A program made the translations under genes and the position numbers. The notes below the pieces were generated by a model. The model was not told the origin of the DNA, made no database searches, and was given only the letters and a program-made list of their open reading frames with translations. Source: Carnobacterium divergens DSM 20623 (lineage in GTDB: Bacteria > Bacillota > Bacilli > Lactobacillales > Carnobacteriaceae). Taken from it: a stretch of DNA of 64,000 nt. The DNA lies in contig NZ_JQLO01000001.1 of assembly GCF_000744255.1 (NCBI RefSeq), positions 1,922,001-1,986,000 on the forward strand. Direction: 5' to 3'. Shown here in pieces: positions 53,010 through 61,363 of the stretch; position 1 is the stretch's first letter, and every line of letters starts with the position of its first letter.

Positions 53010-53521
53010 AATAAATACTCCTTTTTAAAGTCAACTGCTTCCCCGTAGAGCAGTGAACCGGTTAATGATAGATACATTTCGGATAAATAGGAACGTTTGG
53101 AATTATCTGCTCCAAAGCCCCCTCCATTATTCACTTCACTTGAAACATTGAGAATCAATGGATTTAATTCTGTTAACGGTGTTTTTTGTTTCACATTTTG
53201 TACCTTTAAAGAATCAATCAGAACTGCTTTTTTGCCATTCGGTGGTGAAACCGAAAAGTATTCTGTTTCCTTGTCTTTTTGCTGATCTATTCTAGGCGAA
53301 TATTCAGGCGGCAAGGGTTCTACCGTTTTATTTGGATCCATTGGATCTACTGGCAAAGTTTGATTTACTGTTTGATTTATTCCATCAACTTGATACAAAT
53401 AGACACCTGTCTCTGCAAAAACCTCCGTACGTACATTCAAATCTAAAAAGACATTAAAAGAAAACAACGAACCAAAAAGCAAGCATGAACGCAAATAATT
53501 ATTTTGTTTAGGATACTCCAT
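53006..53521 (-). CDS. Secreted protein with WxL-type linker but no WxL domain
   Basis: A 171-residue exported protein. ATG 53521 (MEYPKQNNYLRSCLLFG) after GGGAAG; a start 11 codons earlier is possible. The signal peptide ends near VFAETG. Then come a short strand TGVYLYQVDG, and a linker DPMDPNKTVEPLPPEY that strongly resembles the Pro/Asp linkers of the small WxL proteins in this cluster. The C-terminal 100 residues lack a WxL motif, LPxTG or membrane helix. The frame overlaps the end of the Mga gene by 14 bases. It may be a WxL-like protein that lost or never had the wall domain, or a secreted partner. Confidence 0.75.
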   Translation of the reverse strand: MEYPKQNNYLRSCLLFGSLFSFNVFLDLNVRTEVFAETGVYLYQVDGINQTVNQTLPVDPMDPNKTVEPLPPEYSPRIDQQKDKETEYFSVSPPNGKKAVLIDSLKVQNVKQKTPLTELNPLILNVSSEVNNGGGFGADNSKRSYLSEMYLSLTGSLLYGEAVDFKKEYLL

Positions 53522-54977
53522 ATGCTTCAAACTTCCCTTCTTGTTTTTTTTCACTTCTTAGAGTTGAAATACAATCTCCAAAATTCGCCCAATCGCTAGT
53601 AGTAGGTGGTGCGTTCCAAACAATCACTTGCATTTCTTCATTTCTAGAGTCATTGATTGTGTAGTCACATAATAAAATATCGGTATCTGATGTTAAACGA
53701 TTGGTGACTTCAATATTAATAAAGTCAAAAGATTGAATGTTTCTTGTAATAAATTTATTGTAATTTTCACCTAATGAAAAATCGACACAGACTTTAATTG
53801 GTGTAGCAAAAAAAGAAGGAGGTAATATGTCGATTAATAAGAAAATATAATGATTAAACAAAAAAATATTATTGGCTTTAATCAATTGATATTTTTTAAT
53901 ATTCGGTGTATTCCGAATCAAAGAAGAACAAAATATAAGCACCTCTGGGTAATTTTCTTCAACAAATCGCGCTTGAATCGGCTGATCTAATTCGTTTTGT
54001 AAATAGTTGAAATTCAAGATCATATAATGGATTCTTCTTAAATAAGTAGTGATTTGTCCTCTTAATTTTTGGTTCATGCGATTTTCAAAACTGGCTTCAA
54101 ATTCTGTTAAAAAATAATCCGTCAAGTCATCTAATTTTCCTTTTTCTAATGCTAAAAATTGGCTGAATTCGTCCAAATTCAAAATGAAATAGGTTAATAT
54201 TTCAACTTCACTTGCACCCATTTTATCGCTAAATGCTTTTTCTGCAGCCTCTAAAACAACCTGATTCATTTCTTTAAAATCAATGATTGTTGTAAAAGTC
54301 ATTCGTTGCTTAATTCCTTTTTTGCGCTGTATACGTTGTAAACTAATACCAATAAAGAAGCGCAGTTTATCTATGCTCGTTTGAGATAACTGAATGGCGC
54401 TTCTTTTTTGAATCTCTTTAAGGAACAAGTCGATTTGGCTTCTTATTTTTTTTGGAAAAGGAATTTTTTGCCCTCCATAGCACGATTGATAAAGATTGTA
54501 AAAATACATGCGAATCGTTAGTTCATTCCCTAAAATTTTAAATTGACTGGATAACGTTAGCTCATATTTTTTTAATTGTTTTTTTATCCCCGTAATTTGT
54601 GTATATACTTTTGTCCGACTAATGTAAAAGCGCTCTGCGTAATCGCTTGGATTGCTAAATTTTTCTTCAAAAATATCTTCAATAATTTGAAAATTCAAGG
54701 AACGTTGAATGTAAATACTTCTAAGTGATTTACTTGAAAAATTCATTGTTCTTTTTATCTTAAGAATCTTATTGAATTTTTGAATGGCAATTTGATCGCT
54801 TAAACGATAATTCTTAATGTCTTCTTTTAACTCTTCATATGCGCTAATTACAATAAATTCAGAAACTTCCATTCTTTTTTTTAGTTCCGAAATTGTAATT
54901 TGTTGTTGAAAACTTTCTTCAATAATATGAAGTAAGAGTAGTTTTCGGGTATCTGCTTTTGATAAAAATATCGACAT
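53508..54977 (-). CDS. Mga-family regulator (PRD/HTH)
   Basis: A 489-residue DNA-binding regulator of the Mga/AtxA type. ATG at 54977 (MSIFLSKADTRKLL) with GGGAG ten bases upstream. It has an N-terminal Mga HTH (LLHIIEESFQQQITISELKKRM), a second HTH (about 105-160: NPSDYAERFYISRTKVYTQITGIK), then PRD-like middle region (about 185-400, FIGISLQRIQRKKG) and a EIIB-like C-terminal domain. In streptococci Mga activates surface-protein genes. Here it sits at the 3' end of the WxL cluster and is coupled to two further small genes, so positive control of the cluster by its own last genes is plausible. Confidence 0.9.
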   Translation of the reverse strand: MSIFLSKADTRKLLLLHIIEESFQQQITISELKKRMEVSEFIVISAYEELKEDIKNYRLSDQIAIQKFNKILKIKRTMNFSSKSLRSIYIQRSLNFQIIEDIFEEKFSNPSDYAERFYISRTKVYTQITGIKKQLKKYELTLSSQFKILGNELTIRMYFYNLYQSCYGGQKIPFPKKIRSQIDLFLKEIQKRSAIQLSQTSIDKLRFFIGISLQRIQRKKGIKQRMTFTTIIDFKEMNQVVLEAAEKAFSDKMGASEVEILTYFILNLDEFSQFLALEKGKLDDLTDYFLTEFEASFENRMNQKLRGQITTYLRRIHYMILNFNYLQNELDQPIQARFVEENYPEVLIFCSSLIRNTPNIKKYQLIKANNIFLFNHYIFLLIDILPPSFFATPIKVCVDFSLGENYNKFITRNIQSFDFINIEVTNRLTSDTDILLCDYTINDSRNEEMQVIVWNAPPTTSDWANFGDCISTLRSEKKQEGKFEAYGVS

Positions 54978-55062
54978 CCCCTTTTCCACTCCCTTCTTAT
55001 TTGATAGTTATTTCTCTTATTATTGAACAAATCACTCGTTTCCTTGTGGGGAATTCCATCAA

Positions 55063-56181
55063 CTATTCTTTATTTTTTTTGATTTGATTCGCTTGTTTTT
55101 TTCTTTGAGCTTTTCTTTTTCTTAAACGTGCTGCTTTTTTACGTCTTTCTTCTTCTTCTTTTTTCTTCTTTTTATTACGAATCAAAAAGAAAATAATCAA
55201 AGCCACAATCACTAACAATAAAAGTCCAATTACAAAATAAATCCAAGTATTGTCTTTTTTAATCGATACATCAGCTTGATTGTATTTTTTGGCATCCTCT
55301 GCTTTGATAGTAAAATTTTTAGTAAATGACCAATTTCCTTCTTTGGCATCAGCTTTTAAAGAGAGAGTGTAGTCTCCTGCTTCTAATTTTTGACCGTTTA
55401 ATGAAATTGGGTAATTAAAGTTCGAATTGGGTGCCATTTGCATATTCTTTTTAGAGCTTTCGTACAATACTTCACTGCTGCCTTTTTTTGTTACTTTAGC
55501 AACCACATCTAGTGCATTTACATAAGCTGCTTGTGTATTTTGTAAATTTGCATTGATGACATTTCTAGCATTAACTTGCGCTGGCTTCACATCATTTAAA
55601 ACTAATTTAGGTGCAACTTCTTTATCAGTTTGATTTAAAATTAAAGCCACCACGTACGCATATTTATTATTAATCGCTAACCCTTGGCTATCAGATTCTT
55701 TTTTATCTGTTGCGACATCTTTTTCTTTGATTGTAATTCCTCCAGCTAAAACACCATCAAATTTTGTAGCAGGCATTTTAATCGTTAAAGGAACTTTGAC
55801 TGAATCATTGGCAGGAATCGTCACTTCTTTTTGTACCGTAACGATATCGGTTAAATTGACAGGTAAGGTACTGTCTTTTTTTGCTTTTGTAACACCATAC
55901 TCTACAACACCATTTAAATTAGTAGTAGCTGTATTTACACTTGGTTCTACTGTTACATCAGCATCTGTATCATTTCTTAAGTTCACTTCAATCGTTTGTT
56001 CTGTACTTGGTTCCATTCTTAAATCAAAATAAGTTTTTGTTTTATCCCTTTGATTCTCTGGAATTACGGCTTCCACTGCAAAATTTAGCTCTGATGCGTG
56101 GGTGATTGTTGGCAACTGGAATAAACTTGTTGCTAGGATAGGAATCAGCATGAATAGTGTCATTAATTTTGTTTTCATCAT
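55063..56181 (-). CDS. WxL-interacting membrane protein, DUF916/DUF3324 (CscA-type)
   Basis: Paralogue of the 12405-13436 protein. ATG 56181 (MMKTKLMTLFMLI) behind AGAGG, 372 residues. Signal peptide about 1-31, DUF916 domain opening NFAVEAVIPENQRDKTKTYF, DUF3324 domain in the second half, one membrane helix (about 312-336) and a long basic tail of about 35 residues (KKKKKEEEERRKK and repeats), longer than in cluster 1. It presumably holds the WxL proteins at the membrane/wall border. A hairpin separates it from the WxL gene upstream. Confidence 0.93.
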   Translation of the reverse strand: MMKTKLMTLFMLIPILATSLFQLPTITHASELNFAVEAVIPENQRDKTKTYFDLRMEPSTEQTIEVNLRNDTDADVTVEPSVNTATTNLNGVVEYGVTKAKKDSTLPVNLTDIVTVQKEVTIPANDSVKVPLTIKMPATKFDGVLAGGITIKEKDVATDKKESDSQGLAINNKYAYVVALILNQTDKEVAPKLVLNDVKPAQVNARNVINANLQNTQAAYVNALDVVAKVTKKGSSEVLYESSKKNMQMAPNSNFNYPISLNGQKLEAGDYTLSLKADAKEGNWSFTKNFTIKAEDAKKYNQADVSIKKDNTWIYFVIGLLLLVIVALIIFFLIRNKKKKKEEEERRKKAARLRKRKAQRKKQANQIKKNKE

Positions 56182-56205
56182 TAGTAAACCTCTTTTCAAT
56201 CATTA

Positions 56206-56244
56206 GTTGAAAAGCATCGACATTTTTTGCCGATGCGATTCAAC
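56206..56244 (-). terminator. Hairpin between WxL gene and DUF916 gene, cluster 2
   Basis: GTTGAA (56244-56239) and TTCAAC (56211-56206) form the outer stem, GCATCG (56236-56231) and CGATGC (56219-56214) the inner stem, with a GC-rich core and AAAAAA loop. It lies between the WxL stop (56258) and the DUF916 RBS. No strong U run follows, so it is more likely a partial terminator or RNA-stability structure. The equivalent hairpin is at 13470-13500 in cluster 1. Confidence 0.7.
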
Positions 56245-56257
56245 GATAGTTTAGTTT

Positions 56258-56998
56258 TTATGGTTGTGTTTCTACATGTGGAACATCTGCTAATGTCCAT
56301 GTTAATTCTGTTGTATATTCTTCTGCGTATTTAGTTGTGCTTCCTGGTACAGCTAGCGTTACACTTGTTTCTTTATTTGTATCATCACCAAAACGATAGA
56401 CCCACGTTCCAGCACCTTCTCCTGTTTTAGCTCCAACGATATTTTGAGAAACACCTGCTCCGTCTTCATCAATTGTTAAATCAAAGCTTTTATTTACTAA
56501 TGAAGGAACTGTTGAAGTTGAAATTGAATCAACTTGTCCATTTTTAACAGAAATTAAAGCGCCGTCTAGAGTACCGCTTGCTGAAGCAAATTGTGTATCT
56601 TGTTTTACTTGAACAGTCCAACCATTCGCGCCCCCACGCTTATCTGTTACTTGCAAATAATTTGGACGGAATGTTCCATCAGACAAGATTTGTGCTTTTG
56701 CATTGTACACTTCATCTTTAGTTGTAATTTTTTGTTCATCAAATCCAAATGATGACGCAAAGTCAATACTTAATGGTCCAGCTGTTCCTGGATCAGGGTT
56801 TGTACCATCTGGGTCAACAGGCGTTACTTCACTACCTGGATTCGTTGGATCAACGGGTGGGGTAATTGACGTATCTTGCACAAATTTTACTTTAGCGTTT
56901 GATTTATAGGTACCAGCAGTTGCTGCTGATGCTGTTCCTCCGATTGTTAGTGCTACTAATGCTACTGCCCCAGCAGTTAAGATTGTTTGTTTTTTCAT
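56258..56998 (-). CDS. WxL-domain surface protein with degenerate first motif
   Basis: A 246-residue WxL protein of cluster 2. Signal peptide about 1-27; mature strand TYKSNAKVKFVQDT; linker PPVDPTNPGSEVTPVDPDG; LSIDFASSFGFDEQ; then the wall-binding domain. The first motif is WTV (GANGWTVQVKQD) instead of WxL; the second is normal (LTWTLADVPHVETQP). RBS AAAGGGGAAAT precedes the ATG. It lies 51 bases after its sister WxL gene. Confidence 0.92.
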   Translation of the reverse strand: MKKQTILTAGAVALVALTIGGTASAATAGTYKSNAKVKFVQDTSITPPVDPTNPGSEVTPVDPDGTNPDPGTAGPLSIDFASSFGFDEQKITTKDEVYNAKAQILSDGTFRPNYLQVTDKRGGANGWTVQVKQDTQFASASGTLDGALISVKNGQVDSISTSTVPSLVNKSFDLTIDEDGAGVSQNIVGAKTGEGAGTWVYRFGDDTNKETSVTLAVPGSTTKYAEEYTTELTWTLADVPHVETQP

Positions 56999-57049
56999 TT
57001 TTATTTCCCCTTTAGTTTCATTTTTTTTAGTGCTTAATTGATAAAAATA

Positions 57050-57817
57050 TTAGGCATTTTCTTCTGGTGTATTTGCTGGAACATCACTTAATGTCCAAGT
57101 TAAGTCTGTTGAATATTTAACAGCATCTTTTGGAGTTGTTCCTGGAATAGATAATGTGATGGCTTTATTTTTTTGAACGGTTTCGCCATTAACTTCTGTA
57201 TCCTCAAGTGTTCCAAAAACATCTAACCATGTTAATGCTCCCCCGCCTGGCGCTGCACTCATTACAGTTGAAGCTTCTCCCGTTGGGTTTAATACAACAT
57301 CTTTAACGATTGGCGCAGTGATAGTTGTTGCTGCACTAACTGCTCGTCCACTTGTAAACGAAAGAACAGCTCCGACTAATTCTTTATTTGTTGTTGTTGC
57401 ATTTTTTAATTGACCTTCTTGTTTCACAGTTAACGTCCAACCACCATTTGTACCACGAGTATCTGTCACTTGAACAAAGTTTTCTCTTGTTGTTCCATCA
57501 TCTAATTTTTGTGGTTCAGCAAAGTAAGTCACATCTTTGTTGGTGATTTTATTTTGACCAAAGCTTAGGCTTGAAGCATAATCAATACTTAATGGTCCCG
57601 CTGTTCCTGGATTTGGTTTTTCACCGTCTGGATCAGTTGGCGTTACTTCTTTTCCTGGATCTGTTGGATCAACTGGTGGTGTAATGCCATCATTTGGTAC
57701 AAATTCTACTGAACCCGTTGATTTGTATACTCCTCCATCAGCTGCTAAAGCTACTGACGTGGTGCTTAATGCGGTTAATACGATTGCAGATGTTGCGATT
57801 AGTTTAGTTAATTTCAT
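57050..57817 (-). CDS. WxL-domain surface protein (small, CscB/C type)
   Basis: Second small WxL protein of cluster 2; start at ATG 57817 (MKLTKLIATSAIVL, 255 residues) behind GGGGGAAA. Signal peptide about 1-25, mature strand VYKSTGSVEFVPND, linker PPVDPTDPGKEVTPTDPDG, LSIDYASSLSFGQ, then WxL motif 1 WTL (GGWTLTVKQE) and motif 2 WTL (LTWTLSDVPANT). It starts two bases after the small LPxTG stop. Very similar to its neighbour, with which it probably arose by duplication. Confidence 0.93.
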   Translation of the reverse strand: MKLTKLIATSAIVLTALSTTSVALAADGGVYKSTGSVEFVPNDGITPPVDPTDPGKEVTPTDPDGEKPNPGTAGPLSIDYASSLSFGQNKITNKDVTYFAEPQKLDDGTTRENFVQVTDTRGTNGGWTLTVKQEGQLKNATTTNKELVGAVLSFTSGRAVSAATTITAPIVKDVVLNPTGEASTVMSAAPGGGALTWLDVFGTLEDTEVNGETVQKNKAITLSIPGTTPKDAVKYSTDLTWTLSDVPANTPEENA

Positions 57818-57819
57818 TT

Positions 57820-58161
57820 TTATTTCCCCCAAATTGTTTTTTTATAAATGAATATGCTACCTACTAAAAAGATAAAACCCACTAACAAACTCTGTTGACT
57901 TGAAGACTCCCCTGTTTGTGGCAATCGGTTTAAGTGAGGTGTTGTTGTACCAATAGTTGTTGGCAAAGTGCCATTAGGTACAGGTGTTACTGGTATTGGC
58001 TTACTATCTGGTTTATCACTTGGGTACTCATAGGTCCCATAAAAACTGATTTCACCAGTAGATTGATAACCTTGATTTGATTCTGCAAGTACCTCTTTAA
58101 AGGGAAAAATACTGAACAGAATCACAACTGAAAAGATGAAACTTTTTCTTAAAGTGCTCAT
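57820..58161 (-). CDS. Small LPxTG-anchored protein (CscD type)
   Basis: Sortase substrate of 113 residues; ATG 58161 (MSTLRKSFIFSVVIL) behind AAGGAGG. Signal peptide about 1-26, then the mature strand GYQSTGEISFYGTYE, a Pro/Thr-rich spacer of about 40 residues (PIPVTPVPNGTLPTT) and a canonical sorting signal LPQTGE with membrane helix and tail. The strand echoes the mature start of the neighbouring WxL protein (VYKSTGSVEF). It lies between the large WxL gene and the small WxL genes, as in cluster 1. Confidence 0.9.
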   Translation of the reverse strand: MSTLRKSFIFSVVILFSIFPFKEVLAESNQGYQSTGEISFYGTYEYPSDKPDSKPIPVTPVPNGTLPTTIGTTTPHLNRLPQTGESSSQQSLLVGFIFLVGSIFIYKKTIWGK

Positions 58162-58172
58162 ATTCTTCCTCC

Positions 58173-61061
58173 TTATGGGGTATCTTGTAAAGTCCAAGTG
58201 ATAGAGCCTGTATACTCTTCTGGATAAGCTTCACCTGCATCTATTGATAAGGATAGGCCATCTCCATTAGGGATCCAACCATTGGTGATTGAAACAGGAT
58301 CATCATCCACATTTGTATTTTCATAAATTGTAATAGCAGAGGTTCCCAATATTTGCTGCTTACCGGCTTTTGAATACCTTACCGCCTGTGGCAATGTTTT
58401 ATTCGTTGCACTGGTTAACACTCGATCCATTTTAGCTGTCAGTGTCCAACTTAACTTGTCGGCTCTTGTATCCTCAACAACTAAGTCACCATCCATACCT
58501 GCTATAGGATATTGCGTTGTCTTAGCTCCTAGCGGCAGTTCCTCTCCAAATGAAATATCCTTTGGTGCACTAATAAACGAAAGTTCTCCGTCTGCCACTG
58601 TCACTGTTGTTGCTGGTGGGAAGATAGCATCATAGAGCGTTTTTTGAGTGACTGGATTTTTATTTCCAACCGTATCGGTTAAGAAAATCTGAACCTTGTC
58701 CCCTATTGTTAAGCGAGGTCCAGGTGTTGGAATTTCCCACGTCCCATCTGGTTGAACAATCGCTGAAATGATTGTTCCATCAATTTTGGCATCTACACCA
58801 TTAATGGTATAGGTTACAGTTGCACCTGGTTCCCCGTTGATTCCCTTAATTTTTTTACTTGCAATCGTAAATTTCCCAGTCAATTCTGCTGGCTTTGGTG
58901 GCGTTACATCAGATACAACCGTTGTTCCAGGTTCTTCACTAAGGTAAGGACCTCTTACTGCAGTCGCAGATAGTGTCGTTCCTGCCTTATAAAAACTAGA
59001 AACTTTGTAACTAATGTACCCATCTTTATCAGTTACTAAGTCTTTTTGGACAAGCGATCCATCATCCGCTGTAACTGTAACTTTGGCTTGACCTGCTGAG
59101 GCATATACCGGAATATAAGTGATGTTTCCATCCTCATCTGAACCATTATTATCGGGAACCGTTCCAATTTGTACACGACCTTTTACAGTTAGGTTGGCAT
59201 CTGTTACCGGTGAAAGCTCTACAATTGGATTTTGATTCATCCCTGAAATACGGCGAAACTTATTGGTTCTAAAGTTCGTTTGTAAGGCAGGCTCTGTTGA
59301 GGTAACGACTTGTGTGTTTGCTGGACCTGTTGCTGTTAAATTGCCAACTAACGCATACGTTAAAGATGACGGACCTAAGACATCTACTCCCATATTCCAT
59401 AAGTCAATGTCGGAATCTGAAATCGATAATTTATTAGCCGCTCCTGTTATTCCAACCGCTGATGATGTACCTAAATTTCGAATATCGTATTGGGCAGGTT
59501 TACTTAAATCAAATACGTTATTACTACCCGAAGCAATATTCACTAGTGGTACCGAACTTACACCAATTGTGTAGAAATAGGCTCCTTCTTCAACTTTAAA
59601 TACACTATTGCTTGCATTAAAGTTTACTACTGCACCAGATGCTAATTTACTAGTTAAGTTCGTAATAGACCCTTTTTTAGCAGTAAAGGTACTGCCAGAT
59701 AAGTCAAAACGAACGGCATTTCCTGGCATATTTACATTGAAAACAGCATTCTCGCCAATTGTCATACTCTTATAATATTGATAAACCGCTGGATAGGCTG
59801 TTCCAGTTTGAGTTTGCCCTAATTTCACATTGGCCCCTTCACCAATTGTAAATTCTTGACTTGCTCCTGTTTCACCTGCACTAGAATTCTCTACAAACCA
59901 AATAACTGAGAAGTTATAATAGTTTACGTTTCCAATGTATTTTGTCCCCGGTTCAATAACCATACTTCCCACATAAAAGTTTTCAGCTCTGGTGTCGAGA
60001 TTATTATTTCCATACATCGTAACCTCAGCATGATAGGCTCTGATAACACGTTGCACATTGGCTTTTGTTACAATATTTCCAAGTCTGAATTTCCAGTTTC
60101 TTGTATTGGCTGAACCATAGCCACTATTCACAAATGCTTCATTGTATGCGTTGTTGCTCATAATCATATCGTGAATATGAAAAACGGATCCTGCCACACT
60201 TGGATTATTGACTCTTAAATCATAATTACGCATCTCTAAAAGAAAGCCTCCTCCATCAATTTCAATGGGAGTTGTTCTAAAAGAAGTTGCACTACTTGCT
60301 GTAATTTCATTTTTCATTATGATCTTAGTTGTTGTAGGCTCATCATAAGCTGCTTTAAATTCTGCCCATGTGCTTACTTCAACTTCACCCGCTGCTCGTG
60401 CCATCATTCTTGATTGAACAGCAACTGGTACGTCTGCTTCATTTGCTTGAGAGTTCGTTGATTGCTCTTTTGATGATTGGTTTGGGTCAGTCTCTGGTTT
60501 TGTTGATTCTGGATTACTAGTTGTAGGTAGCTTTAAAGTCAACTCATCTGAATGAATGACTGAATCTTCGTAAGAGGTGACCGCTTTTAAGGTATACTCT
60601 CCAGTCTGGTTCACTGTAAAGCTAACAAGTACAGATTGTTCTTGGAACTCAGTAACTACTGGTACATTTTCACTCGTTGCTAATTCAGATGATTGTCCTT
60701 GGTTGGATTGGTTTGTTTTTTCAAATGGTTGAATGACCAATTCCTTTTTTTCTGTATCCAACGACACTTTATTCTCACTTTGCAAGGAAGCTAATGTTTC
60801 TTGATAGGTTAGTCCTTCAGGTACAGGTATCCGAATCTCTTCTGTTAAATAGGGACTAAATGTAATTAAGACATCGACTTGGTTAGCTATTGAAGATTGT
60901 ATTGCTTGTTCTATTTTTACATATTGTGTTTCAGCATTTGCTGCGTCCGTTGCTTTAACACTTGGATCTTTCTTTAGTTGTTGAATGGATAAGCCACTAA
61001 TAATTAAAGAAAGAAGCACGACGATACTCAACACTATTTTATAATTTTGTTTTAATTTCAT
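58173..61061 (-). CDS. Large WxL-domain adhesin with pectate-lyase-like beta-helix
   Basis: A 962-residue secreted adhesin. Signal peptide/helix about 10-30, an N-terminal low-complexity region with Ser/Thr/Glu/Gln (about 175-215), a beta-helix domain (about 225-620) resembling the pectate-lyase-like adhesive domains of Enterococcus surface proteins (EVSTWAEFKAAY, IEIDGGGFLLEMRNYDL, VNFNASNSVF), Ig-like modules (about 640-800), and a C-terminal WxL domain: WTL (LSWTLTAKMD) and final ITWTLQDTP. No Tyr/Lys catalytic set for lyase is evident, so binding rather than cleavage is likely. First gene of cluster 2; AAAGGAGG precedes the ATG. Confidence 0.87.
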   Translation of the reverse strand: MKLKQNYKIVLSIVVLLSLIISGLSIQQLKKDPSVKATDAANAETQYVKIEQAIQSSIANQVDVLITFSPYLTEEIRIPVPEGLTYQETLASLQSENKVSLDTEKKELVIQPFEKTNQSNQGQSSELATSENVPVVTEFQEQSVLVSFTVNQTGEYTLKAVTSYEDSVIHSDELTLKLPTTSNPESTKPETDPNQSSKEQSTNSQANEADVPVAVQSRMMARAAGEVEVSTWAEFKAAYDEPTTTKIIMKNEITASSATSFRTTPIEIDGGGFLLEMRNYDLRVNNPSVAGSVFHIHDMIMSNNAYNEAFVNSGYGSANTRNWKFRLGNIVTKANVQRVIRAYHAEVTMYGNNNLDTRAENFYVGSMVIEPGTKYIGNVNYYNFSVIWFVENSSAGETGASQEFTIGEGANVKLGQTQTGTAYPAVYQYYKSMTIGENAVFNVNMPGNAVRFDLSGSTFTAKKGSITNLTSKLASGAVVNFNASNSVFKVEEGAYFYTIGVSSVPLVNIASGSNNVFDLSKPAQYDIRNLGTSSAVGITGAANKLSISDSDIDLWNMGVDVLGPSSLTYALVGNLTATGPANTQVVTSTEPALQTNFRTNKFRRISGMNQNPIVELSPVTDANLTVKGRVQIGTVPDNNGSDEDGNITYIPVYASAGQAKVTVTADDGSLVQKDLVTDKDGYISYKVSSFYKAGTTLSATAVRGPYLSEEPGTTVVSDVTPPKPAELTGKFTIASKKIKGINGEPGATVTYTINGVDAKIDGTIISAIVQPDGTWEIPTPGPRLTIGDKVQIFLTDTVGNKNPVTQKTLYDAIFPPATTVTVADGELSFISAPKDISFGEELPLGAKTTQYPIAGMDGDLVVEDTRADKLSWTLTAKMDRVLTSATNKTLPQAVRYSKAGKQQILGTSAITIYENTNVDDDPVSITNGWIPNGDGLSLSIDAGEAYPEEYTGSITWTLQDTP

Positions 61062-61180
61062 TTTGGTATCCTCCTTTCTTTCGTATTTTATTACTTATTG
61101 CGTTCCCCCTTACTTATCAAGAATAGCAAAAAATGAAATTGCTTTTGTCCATTTTTTTCTCAATTTTCTCAAAGTTATTT

Positions 61181-61198
61181 GAACAAAATCGAACAAAA
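61181..61198. promoter_or_regulatory. GAACAAAA direct repeats upstream of WxL cluster 2
   Basis: GAACAAAA occurs twice with a 10-base period (61181-61188, 61191-61198), about 120 bases before the cluster 2 start. A 10-base (one helical turn) spacing suits a protein operator on one DNA face, possibly for the Mga-type regulator. No clear -10/-35 was found, so the link is a guess. The rest of 61080-61300 is AT rich without another feature. Confidence 0.35.
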
Positions 61199-61304
61199 GA
61201 TTGTTAAAAAAGCGTTTCTATCAGTTATTTAACTGTTTATTTTAGTAAATAGAATATAGAAATACGATTAAAACCCTCGTTATATTTTAAAAATAGACAC
61301 AACT

Positions 61305-61342
61305 AAAAAGAAGCCGATGATTTTATTCATCGCCTTCTTTTT
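61305..61342 (-). terminator. Terminator of the ABC exporter operon
   Basis: Arms 61305-61320 and 61327-61342 (AAAAAGAAG / CTTCTTTTT with one mismatch in 16) and a T run on the minus strand. It lies 21 bases after the stop of the exporter gene. Confidence 0.82.
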
Positions 61343-61363
61343 ACCTTTGTTATAAAAAAGTTC

